Positions 1 to 12,130 of a stretch of DNA of 64,000 nucleotides are shown piece by piece (position 1 is the stretch's first letter; each line of letters opens with the position of its first letter). Made by a program: the position numbers and the translations under genes. The notes under the pieces are model-generated. The model saw only the letters and a list, made by a program, of their open reading frames with translations, did no database searches and had not been told where the DNA came from. Location of the stretch: the NCBI RefSeq assembly GCF_036669915.1, contig NC_089315.1, positions 29,509,631 to 29,573,630 of the forward strand. Direction: 5' to 3'. The stretch comes from Pocillopora verrucosa. Lineage: Eukaryota; Cnidaria; Anthozoa; Scleractinia; Pocilloporidae.

Positions 1-145
1 CACCTATAAGACGATAAAAATGACCAAAAAATGAATAAAATCAGGGAACACTAGAGAAAGAAACAGCACAGAGTCAATGCGTTCATCATATCGCAAACAA
101 CTGATAAAAAATAAGTCGCGCTGGCAAGATACTAGACGACTATAC

Positions 146-280
146 CTCGGCCAATTGATAGTCTTCTAACGCTCGTAGACAAGAGTCCGTCAATTTCACG
201 TGCATTAGAAGTTTGTTATTGCTTGATTCTGCTCGGGATATAAGGTTGTAAGAAGACTTCGGCTCCAGAACAATGGCCAT
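146..280 (-). CDS. ELL: ELL-type RNA polymerase II elongation factor, first coding exon (partial)
   Basis: This is a single exon, running off the left edge of the window in the gene's 3' direction. It reads from an ATG at 280 through about 45 codons to a GAG followed by a GTATAG donor (exon end 146). The segment HVKLTDSCLRALEDYQ closely matches the N-terminal stretch of ELL/ELL2 (human HVKLTDSALRAF), and the exon is as long as the first exon of vertebrate ELL. ELL proteins are subunits of the super elongation complex and suppress Pol II pausing in the nucleus. The ATG at 280 is preferred over an upstream in-frame ATG at 334 because family proteins begin about 25 residues before the HVKLTDS motif. 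With only one exon visible, ELL and ELL2 cannot be separated. Confidence 0.72.
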
Positions 281-1151
281 GGCATTTTCTTTCCGAGAAA
301 CCCAACAAACTCCCACTTCATTGGCGAGCAACATCCGCTAAGAATATTTTATTGCGCCTGTCTAATATATACCACAGATTCACAGATCTAAACAATTCTA
401 TTTGACCAAATATGGAGTACCGGAAGTTTAAACGAACTCGATGGAACGCATCGAGATGAGGCTACAGCACGTGCTTCCGCCACAGTCGAGAGTATTGGGT
501 ACCAGACTAGGAACCAGGACCCAAAATTCACTCTTTTTATCCCTCACTTTATCACTCCACCTTTACTCTTGCTAACTTTTTGGTATATCCGCTAAGTAGC
601 GCCTAAAATTTGCGCGTATACTTGATATTCCCAGCCCCCCTATAAGAATTCCGTGAGCATAGTTCAGGCCATCAGTATAAGCGGGACGAGTGGGACGAGT
701 CGAGTGAAAGCGAGAGATAATTGAGAATGCATTGTGGAGAGTTTTAGAGCTTGGAAGGACAGTTCCTTGTTCCCAGACCCCGCTGGGTTAAGTTGGCTCG
801 CCCGTATTTGAGCATGGTCTAGTCTGGGCCAGACGTAGCTGTAGGTGAGCGGAAATTAGCGAGAAAAAAGATTCACGAGAAGCGGCGGGGTCAAGCAAAA
901 AAGGGGAAACTACAGCCGTTACCTTGACAACCATCATGGCCGCGGTTTGTCGTTCGCGCGCTCTAAAGCTCGTATTTACTGACTAAGGGTCTGGAACAGG
1001 ATTTTTTCCAACCACTCACCCGGGTTCAATGGACAAACAGCCTTCCTACGAGTAGTTTTTATCTATATACTGTTGATGTGATGCTTCAGAAAATCGATCA
1101 ATTTTTTTTTTTCATCTAAGAAAGGTCTCACCAAAGTTCTAGATCATATCG
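281..1151. other. Intergenic, presumed ELL upstream region
   Basis: No coding exon was found. The part next to the ELL start should contain its promoter, but no TATA box or firm core element is visible. A short tandem of GGGACGAGT units lies near 683-705. Confidence 0.4.
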
Positions 1152-1354
1152 CTTAACCCTTTAACTCCCACATCAAATTTGTAATTCTCCTTACTATCAA
1201 CCATACAATTCTTATAATGTTAGTTCAGAGAGTTAAGTATTGGATCAATTAATTATCCCCAAATTGATATTTTTCTTTATTCTCATCACTCATCTGGTTG
1301 ATGTTGTAAGGAGAAATTCTGTCTTGGTCACTTATGGGAGTTAAAGGGTTAAAG
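1152..1354. repeat. MITE-like element, complete copy 1
   Basis: A roughly 200-bp element begins CTTAACCCTTTAACTCCCA and ends with the inverted form TGGGAGTTAAAGGGTTAAAG. Its interior shares AGGAGAAATTCTGTCTTGGTCA with other copies in this window. Terminal inverted repeats, short length and no coding capacity fit a non-autonomous DNA transposon. Confidence 0.75.
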
Positions 1355-1694
1355 AGAAAAATGTTATTTTCGAATTATAAACTTAAGGAGAAGAAATCAT
1401 TAACCTCCATGCTAAGAGCTCTACAAAAACCGCCAATGCACGAGGAAATCAATGGGTTTAAAGTTGCGAATGACTATGAAAACGACAGTCGAACAGATTT
1501 TGCATAGGAAACAGAGGGTCGTATTCTACTGGTTGTCTGCTGCGATTATCGTAGGACATATGCTCAGAGAAACTCAGACAAACGAAGTGATTGGCTTTAT
1601 TTTTGAAGGAAGGCACTAAAGAACAAGGGCTTGGTAAGTATTGTCTATTTTCGAACACCTGACAGAGCTGTAATCTCTCCACAAAGCCAGGCGG
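1355..1694. other. Intergenic, no gene recognised
   Basis: Only short chance reading frames occur here. The segment lies between the MITE and the point where similarity to inverted YTHDC2 sequence begins, and no similarity to the rest of the window was noticed. Confidence 0.4.
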
Positions 1695-4600
1695 TAGATG
1701 AAGGAGAAAAGAAAACTACTTCTAAACGAACATGTAAACGTAGGATTACTAGCTAGTGAAATTTTTATTTTAGTGGAAAGCAAGCCGACATTGCTTTGTC
1801 TTCTCTGGGGTCTTTGAGTAGTCAATCTCTCAACCAATCAAATGCAAGCTAAAATCAAGTGACTTGGTCACGCGCGTTGCCCGCGCTTCAGGCAGTTTGC
1901 GTGTTTTTACTCTAAGTTCTCCTTTCAAGAAGTTCTGTTAAATAATGCAATTCATTTACCAAGGTCAGTCAGGTCTTCCCACTGGTCCAAAGCGTCTATG
2001 TTCGGGACCAAAAATAAATGAAATCAAAAGGTCAGCCACAGTTACTCATGCGAGAGCAGAAGCGGTGAGGAAAAAGTGGAAAGAAAAGTAACAGACGCGG
2101 ACAAAAACTTTACAGTAAGTACACCATATGCATGTACTTCTCTGAAGTGAAATTAAAATCAAATCGGTCAAACATAAGAAACAACGTTTGGTTATCTAAA
2201 AGTATATGGTATACACAAAATCAGTGAAGGATATGCGACGAATAATGTACACAGAAACAACTAAGACGGTTTGGCAACAATACTACTGGTGTCAATACCA
2301 ACCTTAAGAAGGGCAAGAGCATTTCGAAGAACCAAAAGCGGAGGAGCCTCGGGAGCTTTGGACAAGAAATCACTTATTGACGTGTTTGGTGATGCTAAAA
2401 GTTTTGTGTGCAGACATAATTCCTACAAAATAAAAACAACAGTAATACAATTGAAGCTCCACCTAACACTACTTCTCTTCTTCCAAATGGAACTTTGGGT
2501 GATGACCTAAAAAGATAAACATAAAAATTTCCCTCAAGACATTGGCAAATGCTTCAGTGAAGACTGCCTTCACTCTTAAATTTACTTGGAGAAAGGTGAA
2601 AGCTGCAGAGTTCATAATGCCTTTCCACCCCAACGTCAGTATACATATTTTCCATGATAGTGTTCTCTAAGTGTAGATTTCCCAAGGTGCTGCAAGGAGA
2701 ACTTGTTTAACAGTCAAGAGCTTCTTGAGTTGGTGATCATTTTATTTATTCTCATAAGTCTAATGTGTGATGTTTCAGGAATGATATTGTGAGGAGAAAT
2801 TGGATTCTAGTCACCCTTAGAGGTAGATTAGGGTTATAACATGACATGATACCAACACCTTTCCCAAATCTCATCAACCCTCTACAAGCTTATTATACTC
2901 TCTAAATCCATTTTCAGTTGATCTATCAACAAGCTAGATGAATAAATGCAGGGAAATTCAACACCTGGGGTACACAATAGCTTGAGGAGCAAACTAATCA
3001 GAATCATACTTTTAATTGTAGTACTCACAAAGATGGTTCAATAATTTGGACAACATTGCTGTGTTCCCATTTCTTGGCCCAATCTATTGCAGTCTTGGGG
3101 GAGAGAAATTGTGGACATAAATTTTTTGCATGATTTATTTCAGCAACAAGACCTTGGACACATTTGATGGTATAGGGTATAGAAAAAAAAATTTTCCCCA
3201 CCATTCATTCTTGGTTCCTTAATGCAAGGATTGTTTCCTAAACTTAGCAAACATTGAAGTAGTATTTAGAAAGCTAGTGTGAGGGTTTGATCATTGTTAC
3301 AATATACCCTGCTTCCAGTAGATGTGATTGACTTTTAATACCGATTTATCTAGGGTCTTGTGATTAGAATATAGTGCATTTCAAACTACACTCTGCAGTG
3401 TGTGCATCTTCATACAATTGTGGTATCCAAATATTAAAAAAAAGGGAAAGCATACGGCTGCTTTGGCTGAGTGCTTTTATTTGTTTCAAGATGTTTGGAT
3501 ACAACAATCAAGCCCAAAGCACAAGTTTTTTAGATTGCTTCTTAAACTGCCTTTATTAATTATCACCTAAATCATAACACTATTGTTACATTCTTTTCAT
3601 TGGTTAAATAATTTTGGACATCATTATCAGCTACCTGATTCATCTGTTGTCTCTGTTTGGGTTTCTTTGGGGAATTCAAAGTGTATGCTGAATTTATGGT
3701 AGTGTTGCACTCATTTAGTTTAAAGCTCTGTGGTTAGTTGGAGCTTGATTTAATTGGCAGAACGTAGTGTAGTTAACCGTTTTCATGCCCCAAAAAGTGG
3801 TAAAGAGGAAGATTAAACTGCTAAAGGAAACTGTTCCCAAATCAACAGTTATAGAGACTAGTTTTTCTTTTTGCATTTCATGCTATGCATGAATCTAGAT
3901 ATGTGTTTTTCTTGGACATATGTAGATTCATGCATGTGACAAAATAAAGATATGTATTTTTGTTGAGTATCTAGATTCATGCATGTGACAAAACTTTCTT
4001 CTCATTGGCTGATAACCTGAATGATTGATGGATTTGAAACAACACCAGCACAACCTCATCCTGATGCAACCATCAGGGCAGCAGCCTGCATGTCTGAGTG
4101 TTGGCAGTCAACTGCAGAAGTTCTTTCAATAGTGTTCTAAAGCACAGCTTGTATGATCATGAGAGAGGAAAAGGCTATGCCTCAGTAATCACAGGGGAAT
4201 CATGTTTGGAAATTTCACACCCTAGCGAGCTCATTCTGTTGTGTTTTTGGGTGAGAAATGTAACTCTCTCAGGGCTCCTTTCTACCTAGGGGAGGTGGGA
4301 AGGCTGCATTGGACTAGCATGGCTGTCCTGAATACACAGTATATGTATGGTGCATGCCAAAACTATGAACAAGGAAGAATGTTATATTTTGCCAACTACT
4401 TACCACTTTTTTTTTATGTATGATCAAGTAAAGAATCTGAAAAAAAGGGTCCTCATTACCATATCAAGACAAAAGTATAGGTTACCCTAATTTCTTACTG
4501 ACTTTTACTTGATTTTAAGTTTTAATTTCATCTGTAAGAGTAAAAAGAGTTCACACTTTACATGATTTTTAAATGTATTTACACTTGCATTTGGCCATTC

Positions 4601-4912
4601 CTCTGAAATGCTGTTATCCATTTCTTGACTTTGATATTGTTTGTCACTGTCACTTTCCATGGGGATTAAAAGGAATAATAGTTAATATGAATTTAATGAT
4701 GAAATCAGGTTTTTTTTTACACTTAACCTACGGTTAAACCTACATCATCTTAGTTATCGTTGTCATCACTTTCCAGACCTTGCAAAGCATTATCACCATT
4801 ATCATCTTGAAGTTTGATTCCTCCCACAACTTCATCCAGCACTTCAATGTCTCCATCATCAACTTTATCCTCAATCTCCTCAATAACTACATCATCCTCC
4901 CCTTCCTGAACA
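1695..4912 (-). pseudogene. Inverted partial YTHDC2 copy (exons 11-16 and 24-25)
   Basis: Read on the minus strand, this is a decayed genomic copy of the YTHDC2 interval about 31172-36645. Introns are included, so it arose by DNA duplication and not by retroposition. Recognisable pieces, high to low coordinate: acidic exon 11 (4912-4750), exon 12 (near 4640-4575), a degraded exon 13 (near 4440), the first part of ankyrin exon 14 (4110-4035), exon 15 (near 3080), the first bases of exon 16 (2515-2495), exon 24 (about 2426-2307) and exon 25 (about 2010-1970). Two large changes are visible. An insertion of about 840 bp (3190-4030) interrupts exon 14. A deletion equivalent to 33005-35770 of the intact gene joins exon 16 to intron 23 near 2490, removing exons 17-23. 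It cannot encode a helicase. Exon 24 stays almost unchanged, so the copy is not very old or has been converted. Confidence 0.9.
3190..4030. repeat. Insertion inside the inverted YTHDC2 relic
   Basis: The intact gene has no counterpart to this block between its exon 14 and exon 15 equivalents. It contains an inverted pair (GCATGAATCTAGATATGT near 3894 against ACATATGTAGATTCATGC near 3918) and a direct repeat of AGATTCATGCATGTGACAAA near 3926 and 3971. No reading frame of note was seen. The class of element is not recognised and the edges are approximate. Confidence 0.55.
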
Positions 4913-5924
4913 GAACTGAGACTGATCAAATGAAACAAGAATTGCCAGAAAATCATGACAAAGCTTCAGATGAGCTGTTACTTGAGAACACTTAATTGTA
5001 AACCTAAAATGGTATCCTTGATATTTTTGGAGAATTTTCCAAGTTCATTATCATAAAAATGCCCTCAAGGGAATTCTCATGGTCATAAAAATAACAGAGT
5101 CAATCTTAGGGATTCTGAACACAATCCAAGTCACATTTGGAGTCTATTCTAGAGAGATACCATTTAAACATCGACCAACCAGGTGCAAATATCCCAATAA
5201 TCATCTGAGTTTAAGATGACACATCAGCACCCAGGTTTCTTAGGGAGACATCAGGCAGAGACTTTTTAATTATTTAGGAAGGGTTTGAAAAGTTCTGAGA
5301 ACATCATTTTCATGAAAAACATCATTTGTAATCAGTTTTAATATTTAAGTGCAGTGTAAATAAAATCCTAAAGCAGTGTGCAAAGCTGCATCACTTGTAA
5401 CAATATCAAGGTAATACTAGAATCAAATTACTATACTTCATAGCTGCCACTTTGTCACACCACACAACATGAATCTCCCAGTAGACATTGGGGTCAGTCT
5501 TCTTTGGTCATATTTTTTTTTAGAGATGTCTGCATTGTATCTTGTCTATCTTCTATTCTGAGGGCAGATTGAATCTTAAAACCACAAGTTTTACCTTGCT
5601 TTGTGCAGTGAAATACAAAGATAAACGAGATATTTCCGTCACGAAAGAGATTCATCACAAATATCTAAAAGTAGTGAGGTAAAATTTCTGGGACAGCTGC
5701 ACTCCTACCCCTTCTTTAACCAAACAACAGTCAACTGATAATAAGTTTGGGTTAGGGGAGGGTAAGTGCTCAGTTGTTTGGATACGGACACTGATCCAAA
5801 TTTCTCAATAGACCTTTATTAAAACTGCCCAAACCTCTGCTGTGTAATCAAGCAAATTTATTCTATTCAGGCCTCATAAGCTTCCCAGGTGAAATCAATA
5901 AAAGCATGCATTACTGGTTACTGC
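4913..5924. other. Intergenic spacer between YTHDC2 relic and BTB-kelch gene A
   Basis: No exon could be assigned. If the relic derives from a whole gene copy, exons 1-10 should have lain here, and no trace of them was found. Confidence 0.4.
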
Positions 5925-5960
5925 GATCGCGTGACTGTTTGATTCCTTAGTCACGCGATC
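5925..5960. promoter_or_regulatory. Perfect 12-bp inverted repeat upstream of gene A
   Basis: GATCGCGTGACT at 5925-5936 and its exact reverse complement AGTCACGCGATC at 5949-5960 flank a 12-bp spacer, ending 57 bp before the ATG of gene A. The same core, GATCGCGT(G/C)AC, lies 50-100 bp upstream of the starts of genes C, D and F. The recurrence suggests a shared promoter element bound by a dimer. No factor is named. Confidence 0.55.
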
Positions 5961-6017
5961 AGGATCAGATTCTCCCCAGTGTCTGCTCGTCCAGAATCGA
6001 TAAATTCCTCAACCAAA

Positions 6018-8664
6018 ATGGTCGTAAACAATTGTGAGATGTTGTTATCCAAATGTGCCCAGTTTAAAGAAGAGGGGCAATTCATTGACGTTCGTCTAAA
6101 AGTGGGTGAAGACATCTTTCCAGCTCATCGTATTGTTCTGGCTGCAAATAGCGATTACTTCTACGCCATGTTTACAAATGGAATGAAAGAAGCGAATCAG
6201 GAAGAAATCGAGTTAAAAGATGAAAGTATTTCACCTAATGTTTTGAAGATCATAATGAAATCAATCTACACTGGAGAGTTTCAGTTCAACGAAGATAACG
6301 TGTTTGAAGTCCTTGCAGCAGCAGATCATCTTCAAGTGACGACTGTTGTTCAAAAGTGTTGTGATTTCTTGCTGACTGAGTTTGTTAAACTTCGCTCTGA
6401 TTTTGAAACCTACTCGCGTATCTGGGAAATCGCTCACAGCCATGGCCTCAAGAATCTGCAAGACGCTACTGAGAGTGAAATGGCTAAGATGTATAAAGAT
6501 GTCTGTGAAAGAATTTTTGGCTCATATTGGCGGAGACCAGTTACTCAGCCTCCTTAGTCGTGATGACCTCAATGCACATTCAGAGACGTTCGTCTTCAAA
6601 TCAGTGATGCAGTGGATTAAATACAAGAAGGAGGAGAGGTTGACTGTTGCTGCCAAAGTTATTGGAGCTGTTCGTTTGGGACTGGTGGATATACGAGAGC
6701 TACTCGCTGAGCTTGACACGCAAGAAATGCGAATGCTTCCAGAAATAAATACGTTTTTGCTTGAGTCGTTCTTATACAGCTACCGGCCTTCAAGTAGCTC
6801 CGAGTTCGCTACAAACAAAACAAAACCGAGGTCCATGAAATCGGTAAGGCAAACACCATTGATATTTCTAGATCTCGTGGAAGGTCTTAAACAGGGCTAA
6901 CTTGAGCCTATCCGCGGCTGGCTGAGTTCAATAGTCCAAAATTACGACAACGTTATTGACAATTCAAAAAGAAAGTTGAAATGCAATATTAAACCTCAAC
7001 AAGCATAAGCTATCTTTAAAGTGAGAATACTGGGTGGAATAGAGTAGAATGACAGCAAAGAACGAAGCCAGGGAAAACTACCTTGATTATAAATGTTTTC
7101 AGGCTAATGATGAATCTGCCGGGAAAAATCAATTATAAAGTATTGCAAGCTACAATGACTATGGATTGAAATCACATTATTTATTCAATTTCAAAAAAGA
7201 CAGTTGAAACATAACATTCCACATCAACCTCTTCCATAAAGTTTGCTCATGGCGTCACTGGTTAAAAATTTGGCTTGTCCAAATGGGAAATAAGAAACTT
7301 TTAGAAAGTACGCAAATGATCTGTGAGATCGATGGTTCGAAAGCACATGACAACAGATTGACGTCGTTTCTTGGATGGATCCGGGATTTAGTGAAGGACG
7401 GCTCCAGACTAAATGTCCGCCGAAAAAGAATCAATCTAGGGGGTCGGGGGGCATGCACCCCCCGGAAACCCGGAAAGGCACTTGATGAGATGATTGTAGG
7501 TTCTTTTATGCCTTTGAACCAATTTATTTCTGTTTTAAGCTATTTTAACATCCACTACGTTCAATATAGTTTTTCAGTAGTTTCGACCCGAGCTAAACCA
7601 CTCCTTGATCTGCTCCAGCGTTCATTGTGACAGGAGACTTCATTGGTGTCGTGATTGACGTAAAGTGAAATACACTTTCCTAAATCTCCAATAGCTTGCT
7701 CTATCACGTTCACTTAACTCAATCATTTTGGTCTTGACAGGTTCTTGTGGCCATTATTCCTCAAGCCCAGATGCAGTACTTTGATTTTGAAACCAAAAAC
7801 TGGAAACCTCTACCATCCATGACTCAATTGACTGAGGCAGACGCGTGTTTCTGTGCAGAATATGTTGGTAATCACTTGTATGTAGCGGCGCAAAAAGGGA
7901 GAGATTTTATTACGTATCATTATGATATAGTTACTGATACCTGGGGCTCATTACCACCTATTTTAGGGTGTAATCAAAAGATCGATTCCTTATGTTCTAT
8001 TGGTGATTATATCTACGCAATTAGAGAATCGACGCCACCCCATAGGTTTAGTTTAAAAACAAATCAAAGGCAGTGTATACAACCATTTAACACCAGAGAA
8101 ACTTGTCCGAATACATTTTGTGGTAAAGCGTCCGTTGTTTCCCCAGACAACTCAAATTTGTTGATACTTCAGGGTCAAAGGAAAAAAAATTCTAATAAAG
8201 ACGAGTTTGACTTCTGGGCGGAGAAATCTGCCGTAATTTTTTGCTTTGATCCCGAAAGGAATGAGTGGAAATGTAAAACATCAACTGAAAGTGCTCATTT
8301 TAGATCCTGTCTTTTCTTAGTAAACAGGAAACTATGTATCGCAGGGGGTACGAGTTCTATTTGTTTCATTTCTGGCACACCCGATAGGGAAGGAGCAGCT
8401 TCAGTTGAAGTTTATGATGAGCAAAACAACAAATGGACCTATGTTAAACAAAACCGTATTCCTAAAAACAATCTCGGTGCGGTTGAAGTAGAAGGGAGGG
8501 TGTATTTCATCATCAATAATTTCCCAATTGATAGTGGAATTAGGATTCCACCAGATGAAGTGTATCCTGTGCCTTTAGATGAATGGGAGAATCTTAGAAA
8601 GGTTGATAATAACGCAGTGTTGTGCTACCTACCTGTGAGGAGCGAGAGTTTAACAGCAGAGTAA
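6018..8664 (+). pseudogene. BTB-BACK-kelch gene A, one frameshift
   Basis: The gene has two exons, 6018-6843 and 7741-8664, joined in phase 0 as in the intact paralogues. Exon 1 begins [16 protein letters not shown], aligned with the start of genes C and F; an upstream in-frame GTG at 5979 is not a likely start. It encodes BTB (about residues 12-120; contains [19 protein letters not shown]) and BACK. Near 6510, between DVCE and EFLAHI, two bases are missing against the 828-nt exon of C, D and F, shifting the frame inside BACK. Everything after it ([30 protein letters not shown]) continues in the other frame. Exon 2 is a fully open kelch exon of 307 codons with a [11 protein letters not shown] motif. 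Family proteins are substrate adaptors of Cullin-3 ubiquitin ligases. Because the rest is intact, this may be a recent pseudogene, an allele or a sequence error. A polyadenylation signal lies at 8714. Confidence 0.85.
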
Positions 8665-8713
8665 TGCTTGTAATTTGAATCAAACTTGCTGTTGTTAACT
8701 TTGTCAACTGAAG

Positions 8714-8719
8714 AATAAA
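8714..8719 (+). terminator. Polyadenylation signal of gene A
   Basis: AATAAA lies 50 bp after the TAA of gene A and is the only canonical signal close downstream. Confidence 0.55.
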
Positions 8720-9726
8720 TACAACCTAAAGTTAGTCTAACTTGGATGCCGGGGTGTTGTCCTAGTTCAAAAGCCGAATGCTTTTTGCGTTTCATGAATG
8801 TTGGTAGAATGCGTTCCGATCTGGTGGTCCCATGTTCCAGATTTCCACCCCGTTAACCATTGTATTCCTTCGATTTCTCGCTTGCCAAGAGTCAGTTCAC
8901 TCTCCTTGGCTGCACTCTATAAATGACGAACTGGTCTGCCGTATGCCTTTTGGAAAATTCCACCAATTTATTTTTATTGAAAGGTTTGTCCAGTTTCGGT
9001 AGATCGTTGAGATCCGTTTTTGTTAAGGCATAACTGAATGTTAAAGTCTAATCCAAGGAACGGGAAGAGGTATTCCTTACTTGGGTGATATCTTTTATGC
9101 TTCGTCTTTGTTCTTTGTTGCGTAACACTCTCTGCTGAATCGACAAATCTTCATTTGACCCTTCACTCTCGACTCTGATGAGGTCTTCCTCTAAGACTGT
9201 GTCTATTACCGACAACAGTCCTTCTCAAGACTACCCCCACCCTGACGATCAGACTTAACGATTAAATATTACTCCCGGGTTCAAACCATTTACTAGAATA
9301 AAGGTTTTTCTATCCAATTACTACATTCTTTTCATTTTACAAAGAAAAAAACTGAAAGAGAAGCAACTACACCATCATTAGATATTTTACAGTGTGCTAT
9401 GACAAATAATGCATGTACAACAAATGTTATCCCAGACTGCAGCTGGCGGTTGATTAACACAGAAATAGTCGAGTGGTAGAAACTTACTGTGAAACTGTAA
9501 AAGACTCGAAGCGTACTTTGATAGTCGGAAATAGTCTTCAACAGTGCTTTCATTGGAACTTACACAGTTTTCCAAATATTTAAAACGGAATCTATTTAAA
9601 CCAAAAATAATATTGCATGAGATCAGCGGTCGTGTAAGAGCGCTGTGATCAGTGGGTTTGCCTCGACCCACACCATGAGGAAAACTGACCGAGAATACCT
9701 GGAGACGAAGTTGTAAAAGTGAGAGA
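8720..9726. other. Intergenic between genes A and B
   Basis: No exon was recognised. The stretch 9208-9294 is a fragment of the foldback family seen complete at 46612-46781: it shares ACCGACAACAGTCCTTCTC and the tail CCCGGGTTCAAACCATTTACT. The genomic promoter motif GATCGCGTGAC of the other BTB genes is not obvious in front of gene B. Confidence 0.45.
9208..9294 (+). repeat. Fragment of a foldback repeat family
   Basis: It matches the right arm and tail of the palindromic element at 46612-46810. Only one arm is present, so it cannot fold back. Confidence 0.6.
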
Positions 9727-11149
9727 TGGATACCTATTCTGGAATTCTCTAGACCAAATGTGCTCAGTTTCGAGACGAAGGGCAATTTGTCGACGTTCGT
9801 TTAAAAGTTGGTGGAGAAACTTTTCCCGCTCATCGCAATGTGCTCGCTTCGTACAGCGATTACTTCTACGCCATGTTTGCAGATGGAATGAAGGAGTCCA
9901 ACCAGGAAGTGATCGAGCTGAAAGATGAAAGCCTTTCACCACACGTCTTCAAGGTCGTTATGGACTCCATCTTCACTGGTAAACTTCAGATCCAAAGGGA
10001 AAACGTGTTTGAAGTTCTTGCTGCCGCAGACTATCTTCAAATGAGGAATGTTCTTAAACAATGTTGTGATTTCTTGTTGACTGAAATTATTCAGTCAGAT
10101 CGATTTGATGTACAAATGTATTGTCGCGTTTGGACAATTACCGATAAACACAGCCTTAAAGAAGTTAAGGAAGCCGCAGATCACAAGATGGCATCCATGT
10201 ATACAGATGTTAGTGAAAGTCGAGAGTTCCTGTCAAATATCAACGCAGACCAACTACTCAGCCTTCTCGATCGAGATGACTTTAATGTACCTTCGGAGAC
10301 GTTCGTCTTCATATCAGTGATGCAGTGGATTAAACACAAGAAAGAGGAGAGGTTGCATCCAAAGTTATCGGAGCAGTTCGTTTGGGTCTGGTGTACGTCA
10401 AAGTCGTGATTGAAGAACTAGAAACCGAAGAAATGAAGCGAGATCCTGAGATCAACGAACATCTGCAAATAGCAATGAAGCGTCATTGCATGCCTCACAA
10501 ATTTTCTGCAGAGGAAGTGAATCCGCGATCGATGAAAATGGTAAGATGGTAAATATCCCACACAAAGTAGGACCCTTATAACTCAGGAGCATGGACAATG
10601 AAAGTCAGCTAGTTTTGTACTCTCTATTGTCAGTCAGTGCTATAATTTCCTTTCGCATAATTCAAGTATGATTTTACGTTGTGCTATTTGTGCGGAACCC
10701 GTAAGCTAACTTAAATTTGCTTTTGAACGTGATTCGTCTGAGTAATAGTATCAAGCTATAATTTATTTACTTCGATTTCAATCAAAGCCCTACAAATTTT
10801 TATCAACCTTGTACCGAATTAGCAGTACTTTCGTAGATTAAAAATCTTTTTAACGATAGTCACGAGAACAAAAGACCGCATGCCGACGACTTTTGATTTC
10901 TAGTAGTTTCTAATCACACCGGATGGACACTTGATGGGTCTGTGTTACAGACGTTGAGTATAATTATTGAATATTGAGTGTGCTCGGCTACTTTATTTTT
11001 GGCCATCTTTTATTGAATCCATTTTTTGGCTTTCAGCAAAGTAACTAAATTACAAAGGATATCACAGGTTTTATCAGTGCCACCTCATTAACAAAGGTAT
11101 TTCGCATAAAATTTGTCGGACATGAATTTGTGGACCAGCACTATTTATG

Positions 11150-11345
11150 GCCTGGGGAGGGGGGGGGGGGGGTCAGTCGTTGCCGACATCTTTTAAAGGG
11201 GGGACTAATAAAAGAAAACTGACTACCAATTAACTGCCAAAGAGGGTGGGGGAACATAATCTTACAAAGCCTTAAGGGATCAGGTAAATTTCATAGTGAC
11301 ACAATTATTCCTCCGAACCCCCCCTCCCCCACCCCTCTCCCCGTG
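11150..11345. repeat. G-run/C-run flanked repeat in gene B intron
   Basis: The block starts with a run of about 17 G and ends in CCCCCCTCCCCCACCCC, so its ends are inverted. The interior (ACTGACTACCAATTAACTGC, CATAATCTTACAAAGCCTT) resembles the interior of 61840-62075. It looks like a non-autonomous repeat family. Confidence 0.6.
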
Positions 11346-11367
11346 GCGACAAATCATGAGCAATTCC

Positions 11368-11402
11368 TAATATAATATAATATAATATAAAGATAATATA
11401 AT
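11368..11402. repeat. TATAA microsatellite
   Basis: A short tandem array of the 5-mer AATAT/TATAA lies just before the kelch exon of gene B. Confidence 0.8.
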
Positions 11403-12130
11403 CTCTTTCTTACTAAGAAATGTTTTATCCTTATGCTGTAGGTTCTTGTTGCATTTTGCCCATTTAAGAGGTCAAATCATTTCAGTAATGATCGAGAAGA
11501 GAGGCCTCACTACTTTGATGAGGAAAGTAAAGAATGGAAACCGTTAAAATCTGTGCCAGATGTAGGTGAAGTAGGTATAAAGTGGTCTAGTGCGAAATAT
11601 ATCGGAAATTATTTGTATTTAGCCTCATCGTGTGTCAATGAATCAGATATTCATCGTTATCATATGATAGAAAAGTCTTGGCAAAAACTTCCAAGGTTGA
11701 GTTTTCCTGAGATAATCCAATGTTTGTGTTCTATTGGTGACTATGTTTATGCAACAAGTCAGTCTAGTCCACCCGAGATTTACACTTTGGCTGACAACAC
11801 CAGGCAGCAGTGCAGGGATAACTTGCGTTTATTTGCACAAGAAGGGTTAGATACTGTAGCAGCGGCAGTAATGAACTCTAAGTTATATGTTTTGCATGGG
11901 TTCCCAACGAGTCAAACATCGAGCAAAACCTGCCTTAGTGCAATGTTTTGACCCACAACTAGTTATCCTCACTTTGGATCCAGTCTTATTGTTGTCAATA
12001 ACAGACTGTATGTGGCGGGGGTGAAAACGGAGTTTTATCGAGGTGTGCCGCACGGTGAAAATGCACCGGTAGAAGCTTTTAAGGAGAAAAAGAGACCTTC
12101 ATCTTGGTTTGTACAGTTCGGACAGTTTGC

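Larger units (their letters stand above)
9727..12130 (+). pseudogene. BTB-BACK-kelch gene B, multiply disrupted
   Basis: Exon 1 (9727-about 10549) encodes a BTB-BACK region and exon 2 (from 11443, after TGTAG) a kelch region, the family's two-exon layout. Lesions seen: a TAG in frame early in exon 1 (MDTYSGIL stop TKCAQF, where paralogues have ILLSKCAQF); a frameshift near 10355, between KHKKEER and KVIGAVR; a frameshift near 11910; and an internal deletion near 11955 that removes the segment equivalent to KNEWESVASTC in gene E. Similarity ends near 12130, so the last part of the propeller is missing. Between the lesions the frames remain clearly related, with [19 protein letters not shown] in the BTB domain. 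It pairs with gene E, which shares its kelch and intron sequence. A functional product is unlikely. Confidence 0.88.

Noticed and set aside
2271-2510. Independent plus-strand gene of 79 codons
   Set aside because: It is the antisense of exon 24 of the inverted YTHDC2 relic.
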